From: Paenibacillus luteus | GTDB lineage: Bacteria; Bacillota; Bacilli; Paenibacillales; Paenibacillaceae | Direction: 5' to 3' | Assembly: GCF_006542765.1 (NCBI RefSeq) | Contig: NZ_SKCD01000022.1 | Coordinates: 248,001-312,000, forward strand | DNA: 64,000 nucleotides | Shown here: in pieces, positions 38,150-45,676 of the stretch | How the letters are laid out: every line of letters begins with the position of its first letter | How positions within the stretch are numbered: the first letter of the stretch is position 1 | The notes under the pieces: model-generated | Databases searched by the model: none | The model's input: only the letters and a program-made list of their open reading frames with translations | What the model was told of the DNA's origin: nothing | Program-made: the position numbers and the translations under genes

Positions 38150-39106
38150 TTACTCACCTACCTTTCTGAGCAATTTTTGCGTCAATTTGTTAGTCCCGAT
38201 CATAATAACGAACAGCACAGTCGCAATCGCCGAAGCGTAACCCATTTCGAAACGAATCGTCCCGTAGTCCATCAGATGGGTAACAACCGTATGTGCCGCA
38301 TAGTTAACGCTCGGGAAACCTGCGAGTGCGATCGTAATATCAGCCACCGCAAGAGATCCCGTAATTTGCAAAACGGCGCCGAACAGCAACTGAGGCCTCA
38401 TTGAAGGCAGTGTTATGAACCATAATTCCTGCCAGCGGTTTTTTATTCCGTCTACGACTCCCGCTTCTATCAGCGTCCGATCAATCGTTTGCAATCCTGC
38501 TATAAAGGCAAGGAAACTAGTGCCTAAGCTGAGCCACAACTGTACGATCATGACGATCATCAGAATGTATTTTTCATTCGTCAGCCATTGGATCGGTTCC
38601 AAAATAAATCCATATTTAATCAAGAATCCGTTCATATAGCCGTAGCGGTCGCCCGAGAATACAATTAGCCAAATAAAAAATACATTGCCGGAAATCGCCG
38701 GCGCATAGAAGATTAAAGTCATAACCGCCCTTATTTTTGGCGATAGCTCGTTAATAACCCATGCAAAGAAAAAGCAGGCGATATAGCTGACCGGACCGGT
38801 AATGATTGCGAAGATGAATGTGTTTTTTAATGCAATCATAAAGATATCGTCGTTCAGAAATAATCTGGAGTAGTTCTGCCATCCGACAAACCGCGGAAAT
38901 TCGAGCATGTTGAAGTAAAAGAAGCTAAGTATGAGCGAGAATACGACGGGAATGACCGTAAAGGTAAAGAAAATAAGCATGTATGGGCTCATCAAAAGGT
39001 AATAATGCTTATTTTTCTTCAGTTCCGTCCATACATGGGACAACTTCGATTTTTTCTTCGGATGGATAAGATTAGGTACGGCTTGACTGGTTGTTTCGGC
39101 TTCCAA
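38150..39106 (-). CDS. Sugar ABC transporter permease, MalF type (second pair)
   Basis: This 318-residue permease begins at TTG 39106 with GGTGGAG upstream, 20 bases after the fused binding-protein gene. Hydrophobic helices start at YYLLMSPYMLIFFTFTVIPV. The EAA loop reads RTLIEAGVVDGIKNRWQELW. The soluble N-terminus (about 35 residues, Lys-rich) is somewhat extended. It would form the channel with 37272 and receive ligand from one of the two binding proteins upstream. Confidence 0.88.
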   Translation of the reverse strand: MEAETTSQAVPNLIHPKKKSKLSHVWTELKKNKHYYLLMSPYMLIFFTFTVIPVVFSLILSFFYFNMLEFPRFVGWQNYSRLFLNDDIFMIALKNTFIFAIITGPVSYIACFFFAWVINELSPKIRAVMTLIFYAPAISGNVFFIWLIVFSGDRYGYMNGFLIKYGFILEPIQWLTNEKYILMIVMIVQLWLSLGTSFLAFIAGLQTIDRTLIEAGVVDGIKNRWQELWFITLPSMRPQLLFGAVLQITGSLAVADITIALAGFPSVNYAAHTVVTHLMDYGTIRFEMGYASAIATVLFVIMIGTNKLTQKLLRKVGE

Positions 39107-39126
39107 TGAACTCCACCCCCAAACAA

Positions 39127-42021
39127 TTACGGTAAATTAAATTCTTTCCGCTTGATCTCGATTTCATCGTTAATGTAGAGCACATAATCGTTAAGCGCTT
39201 CCCTAGAATTCTCGTTCGCGTTGACGACTCTGCGGAAGGCATTGTCCAGATGTCGGCCGGTGAAATAACCGCCCGGCACTTGAGGTATGCCTTCAACCCA
39301 CTCCCACTGGCTGGACAGATTGTTGTAATCCTTAATTGGCCAAGGCAATTCTGCAAGTGCCTCTACGTTAGCCGTTGGATAACGTGCGGCTTCGCCCATT
39401 AACCCTTCCATTTCTCTACCGTAAGCAATTTGCGTATCCTTGCTGGTCCACCATTTCATAAATTCCCAGGACGCTTCCTTGTTATCGGCATTCTCCATCA
39501 TCATAACGCCAGTCGTATGGCTGGCTACCGCATGATTAACGGTTCCGTTATCTTGCTCCGTACCAGGAACGAGTGTAAACTCCCACAACCCTTTAATCTC
39601 AGGCGCGAGCACCGTTAGCATGTTATACGTTGTATAATCCGCAATGCCGATTGGCATCTCGCCCGTACGAAATCGGTTCGGGAAGTCTGCCAGTACCGGA
39701 AATTTGTAGTTCGTATAAAATTGCGTCCACTTCTTAAACATTTCCATAGATATATCCATATCAAGCGCACTCTTCTTATCGTCATCACGATAGAATTCAC
39801 CGCCATTCTGATAAAGCAGCATGGAGAAGGTCGCATTCGGTATGAGACTTGCGTTCGTAGCCTCAATCGGCAGCCAAAACTCCATATTGTGCTTCTGGAG
39901 GACAGAAATCATGTTGTAAATATCCTGCCATGTCTTCGGCGGCGCGAGTCCTAGCTCCTCAAGAATATCCTTTCGATAGAATAGCATCGGGAATGACTGC
40001 TGCTCAGGCAGTGCATAGACGCCTTGATCGTACTTGTAAGGCGTAAGTCCGCTGTCATGGAAACGCGAAGCGACTTCATCGAAATCAGCAAACTGAGTCA
40101 AGTCTGTCGCCGCATCCCGCATCGCGTAGTTCACGGGAACGTCCTCGCCAATTTGCATAGCAACATCAGGTCCCTCGTCGGCCAGTGTCGCCGGAAGCAA
40201 AATGTTCCCCGGTACGAGCCTTAAATCTATCGCGATATTCGACTCCGGCGTGAAGGAATCGTCGATTAAGCTCTTAAGCACCTGTGCTTGATCCCGGCCC
40301 GTTGTAATCCACACCGTAATTTTGCGGTCCTGCTCATTTTTCGTATTCCCGATGCTGTCATAGTCCTCGGTATAAGACGCAAAGTATGCGCCAAGCTCAT
40401 GCTTGATCTCTTGGAAGATAGTCGCTCCGGCTCTCGGAAGCTTCTTGTTCGGCGAGGTCACAACGAGATAATCAAGCTTAATCGGTTGCTCCCGAACCGT
40501 AAGAATCCACGTGCCTAATCCCCCGACATTCGTTTTAAATGCGGTTAAGCGATTGCCAACCGTTTCTGGGTTTTTAATCATTTCCTTTAATTGGCCAACC
40601 ATTGTATGAAGAACGGCTACTTTGTCGCTCCGCTCTCCTGTCGATTTTTCTAAATAATCGGCTACGTTCTGTATAATCACTGCTTGCTCTTCGAATGTCT
40701 TAACCATATCCGGTATCCGCTTCCCTAATTGGTAATCACGGAACGGATCGGGCGTATTTGATGTGATCATCAATATTTTGCGATACATCTCGTTAAGCTC
40801 CAGCACACTAGATTCAATCGTTCGAATGAGCGGGGCGATGTCGCCTAGTGAAACTTCCATTCGAATGCGATGTTTTCCCTTGGACAAGTGGAACAAATAC
40901 GGCTCTACTTCATCCCCCAGCACGTTCATTTCCCAATCCATGTTAAAATTAAAGCGTAAACGCTTCATTTCCTGGAAAGGAGTCTCTCCGTCAATCGTCA
41001 AGCTTCGAGTGGCGTATATGCCGCGCAGCGTATCCTGCTTTTGCTTAAGCGCGATCTGATATAAGCCGTCCTCGACAGTCTCAAACTCCCACTCAATCCA
41101 CTGTCCCGGAAGCTTCCAGTTCGTTCCGCCGATCGTATTGATTCGAAGCTTGGATACATTGTAAGGAATGACCGTCGGACTCGACCGGTCCGCCAGCGGA
41201 TATAACGTAGGCGATGATTTGGCGACCGCGTCCTCCGCTTGTATTTCGATGTACTGATTCGATACCGGCTTGATTCCTTTTGCCTCATACTCTTTCTTCT
41301 TGTCCTCATACGGAAACAATACTGGTTCTTGATACAATTCAATATAATCAATCGCCATCGGTTCCCTTAAAGCCGTCAAGGAAAACGATTGCTGCCCGCT
41401 CTCAAAGTAAAAGGAGTAAGGCTCGTCATAATATCCATTTCGATCCGTGAAAACTCCGATTTGCCATGACTGTTTTTCTACCTGCCTTGGCCTGATTTCA
41501 TTGCCGCGATCGTCACGCTCAATTTCGTCCTGTCGATTTCCCCAAACTCGATCGAATAATAAAATATCCGCCCCCTTGAAAGGGACTTTTCCGTTAATGG
41601 CAAACTGCCTTTCAATCGCAGAGCTTTTCCCCTCGATCGGCAAATAATGAATTCTGATGTTGTACAGACCCGCTTGTGTAACCATTACATCCCATGAAAT
41701 GGAGCCGCTCTCCGGTGTTACAACCGCCTTACCGTTCAATCCTTCCAGATCGTTCGCAATGTCGAACCCTTCTCCAGTCGTTCCAGAGAAGCTCTCGCCC
41801 TCTATTCGAATGACCTCGTCTGGCCCCCCAGCCTTGATATGCGTAGTCAAATACGCATCATAGCTGTCTTCTCCTGCTGATGCCGTAACGGCATCGAAAT
41901 CACCCATAGCCATGACGCGTCTGCTATCCTTCGAATCTGAAGGGTAGAAAGCCCATATAGAAGTTGCCAGAACGGTAAGAACGAGTATAATTGCGATGTA
42001 GTTCTTCTTTCTGAAGTTCAA
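39127..42021 (-). CDS. Solute-binding protein fused to N-terminal beta-sandwich, carbohydrate-binding-like domains
   Basis: This 964-residue surface protein starts at TTG 42021 behind GGAGGGAG. An N-terminal helix (YIAIILVLTVLATSIWAFYP) has no lipobox Cys, so it is likely a membrane anchor. Residues about 65-235 (IRIEGESFSG through AIDYIELYQEP) and 260-405 (YIEIQAEDAVAKS through GKHRIRMEVSLGD) resemble CBM6/CBM35-type sandwiches, each with an acidic N-terminal Glu-containing strand. A helical stretch follows (about 410-540). From about 565 to 950 the protein is a family 1 solute-binding domain (ITVWITTGRDQAQVLKSLID, FPMLFYRKDILEELGLAPPK, TGVMMMENADNKEASWEFMK). Normal binding proteins are about 420-560 residues. 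Fusion of glycan-binding modules to a receptor may tether the transporter to polysaccharide. Confidence 0.82.
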   Translation of the reverse strand: MNFRKKNYIAIILVLTVLATSIWAFYPSDSKDSRRVMAMGDFDAVTASAGEDSYDAYLTTHIKAGGPDEVIRIEGESFSGTTGEGFDIANDLEGLNGKAVVTPESGSISWDVMVTQAGLYNIRIHYLPIEGKSSAIERQFAINGKVPFKGADILLFDRVWGNRQDEIERDDRGNEIRPRQVEKQSWQIGVFTDRNGYYDEPYSFYFESGQQSFSLTALREPMAIDYIELYQEPVLFPYEDKKKEYEAKGIKPVSNQYIEIQAEDAVAKSSPTLYPLADRSSPTVIPYNVSKLRINTIGGTNWKLPGQWIEWEFETVEDGLYQIALKQKQDTLRGIYATRSLTIDGETPFQEMKRLRFNFNMDWEMNVLGDEVEPYLFHLSKGKHRIRMEVSLGDIAPLIRTIESSVLELNEMYRKILMITSNTPDPFRDYQLGKRIPDMVKTFEEQAVIIQNVADYLEKSTGERSDKVAVLHTMVGQLKEMIKNPETVGNRLTAFKTNVGGLGTWILTVREQPIKLDYLVVTSPNKKLPRAGATIFQEIKHELGAYFASYTEDYDSIGNTKNEQDRKITVWITTGRDQAQVLKSLIDDSFTPESNIAIDLRLVPGNILLPATLADEGPDVAMQIGEDVPVNYAMRDAATDLTQFADFDEVASRFHDSGLTPYKYDQGVYALPEQQSFPMLFYRKDILEELGLAPPKTWQDIYNMISVLQKHNMEFWLPIEATNASLIPNATFSMLLYQNGGEFYRDDDKKSALDMDISMEMFKKWTQFYTNYKFPVLADFPNRFRTGEMPIGIADYTTYNMLTVLAPEIKGLWEFTLVPGTEQDNGTVNHAVASHTTGVMMMENADNKEASWEFMKWWTSKDTQIAYGREMEGLMGEAARYPTANVEALAELPWPIKDYNNLSSQWEWVEGIPQVPGGYFTGRHLDNAFRRVVNANENSREALNDYVLYINDEIEIKRKEFNLP

Positions 42022-42059
42022 CTTTTCTCCCTCCTACAGTAAGAAGTTAAATTCAACAA

Positions 42060-42095
42060 CAGTCCCCATTAGAAATATTTCTAAAATGGGGACTG
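42060..42095 (-). terminator. Intercistronic hairpin between the two binding-protein genes
   Basis: CAGTCCCCATT and AATGGGGACTG are exact inverted repeats around a 14-base AT-rich loop. No long T-run follows on the minus strand. It probably sets a higher level of the first gene (42117-43499) relative to the rest of the operon. Confidence 0.5.
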
Positions 42096-42116
42096 CCTCT
42101 CACACGTTATTACACG

Positions 42117-43499
42117 TTAAGAACCATACACCGCATCAATCGCCGCTTGGAATACAGGTTTATACTTCTCTACGACCGTAGATACCGATACCCCGCTGTT
42201 GATCTCACCTACGAAGTCCCAGAACTTCAAGGCATCACCGTAAGTGCCGTGGTCGAATACGATCATGCCAGCTCCAACTTGCTTGGCATTGTTAATGTCA
42301 TCCTCGTTTGAAAAACTGCTTTCAAGGGATGACTGACCAGGATAGTCGTATTCGGAATCGATATCGTTGATTTTTTCCCAAATGTAAAGCAGCTGCTCGG
42401 GATTCTCCACTGCCTTTGGAATCGTCAGTGCTTGGTAAGCACCTTCGCCGGAATGATATTCCGTTTCGCTTGGACCTTTCGGGAATGGTACAAAGCCAAT
42501 ATCCGCGTCCGGCATATCCGTCTTAAAGCCATTCAATTCATAAATAGCACCGGCATACATTAGCGTATTTCCTTGACGGAAAAATTGTCCAGGCTCCGTC
42601 CAATCTCCGCCCTCCGTCGGTCTGTAAACTTGCTCCGTTGCCAATTTCGACAAGAAGTTCAACGTTTCTTGCGTAGCGGGGTCATCGAGATTTTGTTTGT
42701 TGCCTTTTGTCAGATGAGCTCCGTTTGAATACATCGCATGCTCGATAACTTGAGAATTAGCAAGTCCCCATGTATCCAGCTTGCCGTCGTTGTTTGTATC
42801 TTTATTGGCTTCTTTCGCTACTTGAACGAAGGTATCCCAATTCCAGTTGTCCTCGTTCACATAATCTTGAAGCGCCTTTATGCCAAGCTGATTCAAGAGC
42901 GTCCGATTGTAGAAAATGCCTTGTACCAGGTTGTTATTGTCTTCTGTAAACGCATAGCCTTTACCCTCATAAGTAAAGAATTCGCTCGTAGCCTTCTGAT
43001 TAAACACTTTCGTGTTTTTCGTATAATCATCGACAGGCCACAGCAAATCTTGCTTGACCAATGTCGGAATCGAATAGTTTCTTCCCAAGCGGACGATATC
43101 GCCAAGCGGTTCTCCCGCTAGTAGGGATGCTGTTACTTTTTGTTGATATTCGCCAAAGTCAACCGCTACATATTCCATTTTAAAGTTATGCTTCTTCATC
43201 AGCTCATCAAGATTTTTCTTTCGTTGGATGTTGTCCGGATTGTCTTCCTTAATCGCCATATCCCACCAAGAAACGACTTTAATCGTTCTGCCGCCCATGT
43301 CGAAATCTAACTCGGGCGAGCTGTTTAACTCTTCTTCTCCGTTGCCCTCAGGAACGGTTGTCTCAGTCCCCCCATTGCCCGACCCATTGTTCGAGCCGCC
43401 GTTTGTTCCGTTGTTCTTGCTGTTGCCCGAACCGCTGCTGCATGCAGAAAGAATGAGAACGAATGCGCATAACAAAACCATTAATTTACGAATCTTCAT
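42117..43499 (-). CDS. Extracellular sugar-binding lipoprotein, first gene of the transport operon
   Basis: This 460-residue family 1 binding lipoprotein starts at ATG 43499 with AAGGGGG upstream. The signal peptide ends at the lipobox LILSAC (Cys20), followed by a long Gly/Asn/Ser linker to about residue 60. The mature domain shows IKVVSWWDMAIKEDN, DIVRLGRNYSIPTLVKQDL, and DTNNDGKLDTWGL, which looks like an EF-hand-type calcium loop. It heads the gene run down to 29-30 kb, behind a recognisable promoter with a cre-like box. It is the classical receptor for one of the two permease pairs; the ligand is probably a xylo- or arabinoxylo-oligosaccharide. Confidence 0.9.
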   Translation of the reverse strand: MKIRKLMVLLCAFVLILSACSSGSGNSKNNGTNGGSNNGSGNGGTETTVPEGNGEEELNSSPELDFDMGGRTIKVVSWWDMAIKEDNPDNIQRKKNLDELMKKHNFKMEYVAVDFGEYQQKVTASLLAGEPLGDIVRLGRNYSIPTLVKQDLLWPVDDYTKNTKVFNQKATSEFFTYEGKGYAFTEDNNNLVQGIFYNRTLLNQLGIKALQDYVNEDNWNWDTFVQVAKEANKDTNNDGKLDTWGLANSQVIEHAMYSNGAHLTKGNKQNLDDPATQETLNFLSKLATEQVYRPTEGGDWTEPGQFFRQGNTLMYAGAIYELNGFKTDMPDADIGFVPFPKGPSETEYHSGEGAYQALTIPKAVENPEQLLYIWEKINDIDSEYDYPGQSSLESSFSNEDDINNAKQVGAGMIVFDHGTYGDALKFWDFVGEINSGVSVSTVVEKYKPVFQAAIDAVYGS

Positions 43500-43534
43500 T
43501 GCGAATCCCCCTTAACATATTGAACTACACCGAA

Positions 43535-43564
43535 AGTGTAGCGCTTTCATAAGGCAAGCAACAA
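43535..43564 (-). promoter_or_regulatory. Promoter of the transport operon
   Basis: On the minus strand TTGTTG (43559-43564) and TACACT (43535-43540) are 18 bases apart. A small hairpin (CTACAC/GTGTAG, 43525-43541) overlaps the probable transcription start. Confidence 0.45.
43536..43549 (-). promoter_or_regulatory. cre-like box overlapping the transport operon promoter
   Basis: TGAAAGCGCTACAC matches 12 of 14 positions of TGWAARCGYTWNCW. It overlaps the -10 element and spacer, a position that would allow CcpA to block initiation. Confidence 0.45.
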
Positions 43565-43879
43565 CCTGTTGAATATCAGATCTATTACCCTTCACATTCT
43601 AGATTGGAAATCATTTACTTTCTTCGTTAGACCCTTTTTTTTCAAGAAGTAAAAAACTGCGCGCAATGCAAAGAAAAGCACATTGTATCCACTGCCCCCA
43701 ATTTACATAATAAAAACGTAGACATTCTCCCGTTAGAGAAACCCTCAGGTACAACTATAAGAATGTAAATCATCTGTTGATTAACTTTGATTATATTTCA
43801 CATCGAAAATTTAGCTTTTACAGCCAAGAACGGCGATAGCCGTTTACGCTCAAGCAAATGCAATTGGGAGGTAACCATC

Positions 43880-44641
43880 ATGTATAAAGTGCTGCTTGTC
43901 GACTATGACTCCACATCTTCGATGGAGATGTTGCAACGTATGCCAGAGTGGCATGGGATTGGATTTGAATTGGACGCTTATGCGAACAGCTCTGCGGACG
44001 CTATTAAATTTCTAGATCAAAACTATTTTTCGCTCATCCTGGTCGGCATGAACGGCTCTCACCATGATGCCTTGTTTCTTTGTGATTACATTCGCCGGAA
44101 GAGCCGTGTACCACTTGTCCTTATAGGCGGAAGCAACGACTTCCAGCTTGCCCGAAAGGCGCTCTATTACCAAGTAAACGATTATTTGCCGGACCCTGTT
44201 ACTTCTGTCGAACTGACTTCATGTCTTCTGACTGTCAAAGGCGAGCTTGATTGCATAATCGATAATAATAGAGCGCTCTCATGGACGCCTATGGAAAATG
44301 AGACTCCGCCTCAGCCGAATATCATTGAACGGGTCAAGGAATATGTCGATGAATCGCTGTATCAAAATATTACCTTGAAACAAATTTCCAACAGTCTGCA
44401 TTTCAATTGCTCGTATTTAGGTCAAAAATTCAAGTATCAGGAAAATATGACCTTCAATGAATATTTGCTGCAGCAGCGTATGGAGAAAGCAAAGCTGCTG
44501 CTTGAGAATACGGACCTGAAAGTGTACGAAATCGCGAATGAGATCGGATATACGGAGATGGATTGGTTCTATAAAAAGTTCAAATCATATACCGGTGTAA
44601 GTGCTAACGAATATCGAAAAATGTTTTCCATTATCTCGTAA
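43880..44641 (+). CDS. AraC-type regulator with degenerate receiver domain
   Basis: This 253-residue protein starts at ATG 43880 with GGGAGG eight bases upstream. Residues 1-115 have the receiver fold (YKVLLVDYDSTSS, RVPLVLIGGS, YYQVNDYLPDPV), but key residues are missing. The phosphoacceptor Asp is replaced by Gly56 (SLILVGMNG), the conserved Lys of the YLLKP motif is Asp, the Ser/Thr switch is Ile, and one residue of the acidic pair is Tyr9. The C-terminal 100 residues are an intact AraC HTH pair (LKQISNSLHFNCSYLGQKFK and VYEIANEIGYTEMDWFYKKF). It is transcribed away from the large transport operon and probably regulates it without phosphorylation, for instance by ligand binding or protein contact. 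No kinase gene accompanies it. Confidence 0.85.
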   Translation: MYKVLLVDYDSTSSMEMLQRMPEWHGIGFELDAYANSSADAIKFLDQNYFSLILVGMNGSHHDALFLCDYIRRKSRVPLVLIGGSNDFQLARKALYYQVNDYLPDPVTSVELTSCLLTVKGELDCIIDNNRALSWTPMENETPPQPNIIERVKEYVDESLYQNITLKQISNSLHFNCSYLGQKFKYQENMTFNEYLLQQRMEKAKLLLENTDLKVYEIANEIGYTEMDWFYKKFKSYTGVSANEYRKMFSIIS

Positions 44642-44683
44642 CCGCTTACATTTTTGCATGGCAGATTCGTCTGACATTTGTAG

Positions 44684-44728
44684 CAAAAAAACCTCATCCT
44701 CGCCTAATAGCGGGAAATGAGGTTTTGC
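44684..44728. terminator. Bidirectional terminator between AraC regulator and export operon
   Basis: CAAAAAAACCTCAT pairs with ATGAGGTTTTG across a 19-base loop. A-runs on one side and T-runs on the other serve both converging genes. Confidence 0.7.
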
Positions 44729-44779
44729 TTTTCGTATGGGAGGTTTCCCAATTACGTCATAATCTTTAAGATTGCTTCG

Positions 44780-45673
44780 TTAACTTTCCGTGCTTTCCTG
44801 ACGCGGATAGAGGACAATGCGGCCATCTTCCATCTCCACCCGCACCTTGTTGATTTCTTTGAATCCTTCCGTGTCTAGGAAACCAGAAGGAATCTGTAAT
44901 CGACCCGCTTTATCCAGCACCGCATATTCTGTGTGGCTCTCCGCCTCCAGCATGGCGCTTTCGGCATCCAGCATAGCCAGCTCATCCGTGTACGAGACTT
45001 TGCGGATCATCTCCGCTGACGTTTTACCATCCCTAATCTGGACGACCCGGTCCACCTTGCGTGCGAGTTCCGGATCATGCGTTACAATTACGATCGTAAT
45101 TCCGATCGATCGATTAAGCGTTCGGAACAAATCAAGTACTTGATTTGATGTGCTTGTATCGAGTGATCCTGTCGGCTCGTCCGCGAGCAGCAGCTTTGGA
45201 TCGTTGGCAAGCGCGATTGCAATCGCCACCCGCTGCTGCTCGCCGCCAGACAGCTCATTCAGCCTGTTCCGCATCCTGTGGCCAAGCCCTACCGCTTCCA
45301 GCAGCTCCATTGCCCGCTCCCGCCGGCGCTTGCCGCGGAGCAGCATAGGAAGCTCCACATTAGCCAGCGCCGTTAAATATGGTATGAGATTACGCGCATT
45401 GTTCTGCCATACAAAACCGACCGTATCGCGCTTATAGGCTACCAGTTCCTTTTCTCCGAACTTCAGCAGGTCTTTGCCGTCCACATAAAGCTTGCCGGCC
45501 GACGGCTTGTCAAGTCCCCCCAGCATGTTCAGGAGCGTCGACTTGCCGCTGCCTGAATTGCCGATAATCGCCATTAGCTCGCCGGCCTCGACCTGCAGAT
45601 CCAGACCTTGCAGAGCGAACACCTCAAGATCCGCCATTTTGTAAATTTTGACGAGTCCTTCACTTTTAATCAT
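44780..45673 (-). CDS. ABC transporter ATPase (MacB/LolD type) with AbrB-like C-terminal tail
   Basis: This 297-residue ATPase is the last gene of the export operon. Walker A is GNSGSGKST (38-46), the signature is LSGGEQQRVAIA, Walker B is LLLADEPTGSLD and the switch His lies in VTHD, all intact. After about residue 225 an extra segment reads AVLDKAGRLQIPSGFLD and KVRVEMEDGRIVLYPR. It resembles the swapped-hairpin AbrB/SpoVT fold rather than any usual ATPase extension. It lies four bases from the FtsX-type permease it should energise. Partners upstream are an HlyD-like adaptor and a second ATPase. The substrate is unknown; peptides, antibiotics or lipids are typical for the family. Confidence 0.88.
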   Translation of the reverse strand: MIKSEGLVKIYKMADLEVFALQGLDLQVEAGELMAIIGNSGSGKSTLLNMLGGLDKPSAGKLYVDGKDLLKFGEKELVAYKRDTVGFVWQNNARNLIPYLTALANVELPMLLRGKRRRERAMELLEAVGLGHRMRNRLNELSGGEQQRVAIAIALANDPKLLLADEPTGSLDTSTSNQVLDLFRTLNRSIGITIVIVTHDPELARKVDRVVQIRDGKTSAEMIRKVSYTDELAMLDAESAMLEAESHTEYAVLDKAGRLQIPSGFLDTEGFKEINKVRVEMEDGRIVLYPRQESTES

Positions 45674-45676
45674 CGT

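Larger units (their letters stand above)
43500..43879. other. Divergent promoter region between binding-protein gene and AraC regulator gene
   Basis: The minus-strand promoter and cre-like box occupy 43535-43564. The remainder is AT-rich. An in-frame extension of the plus-strand regulator to 43787 lacks a ribosome binding site and is not used in this annotation. No small gene is supported. Confidence 0.55.
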
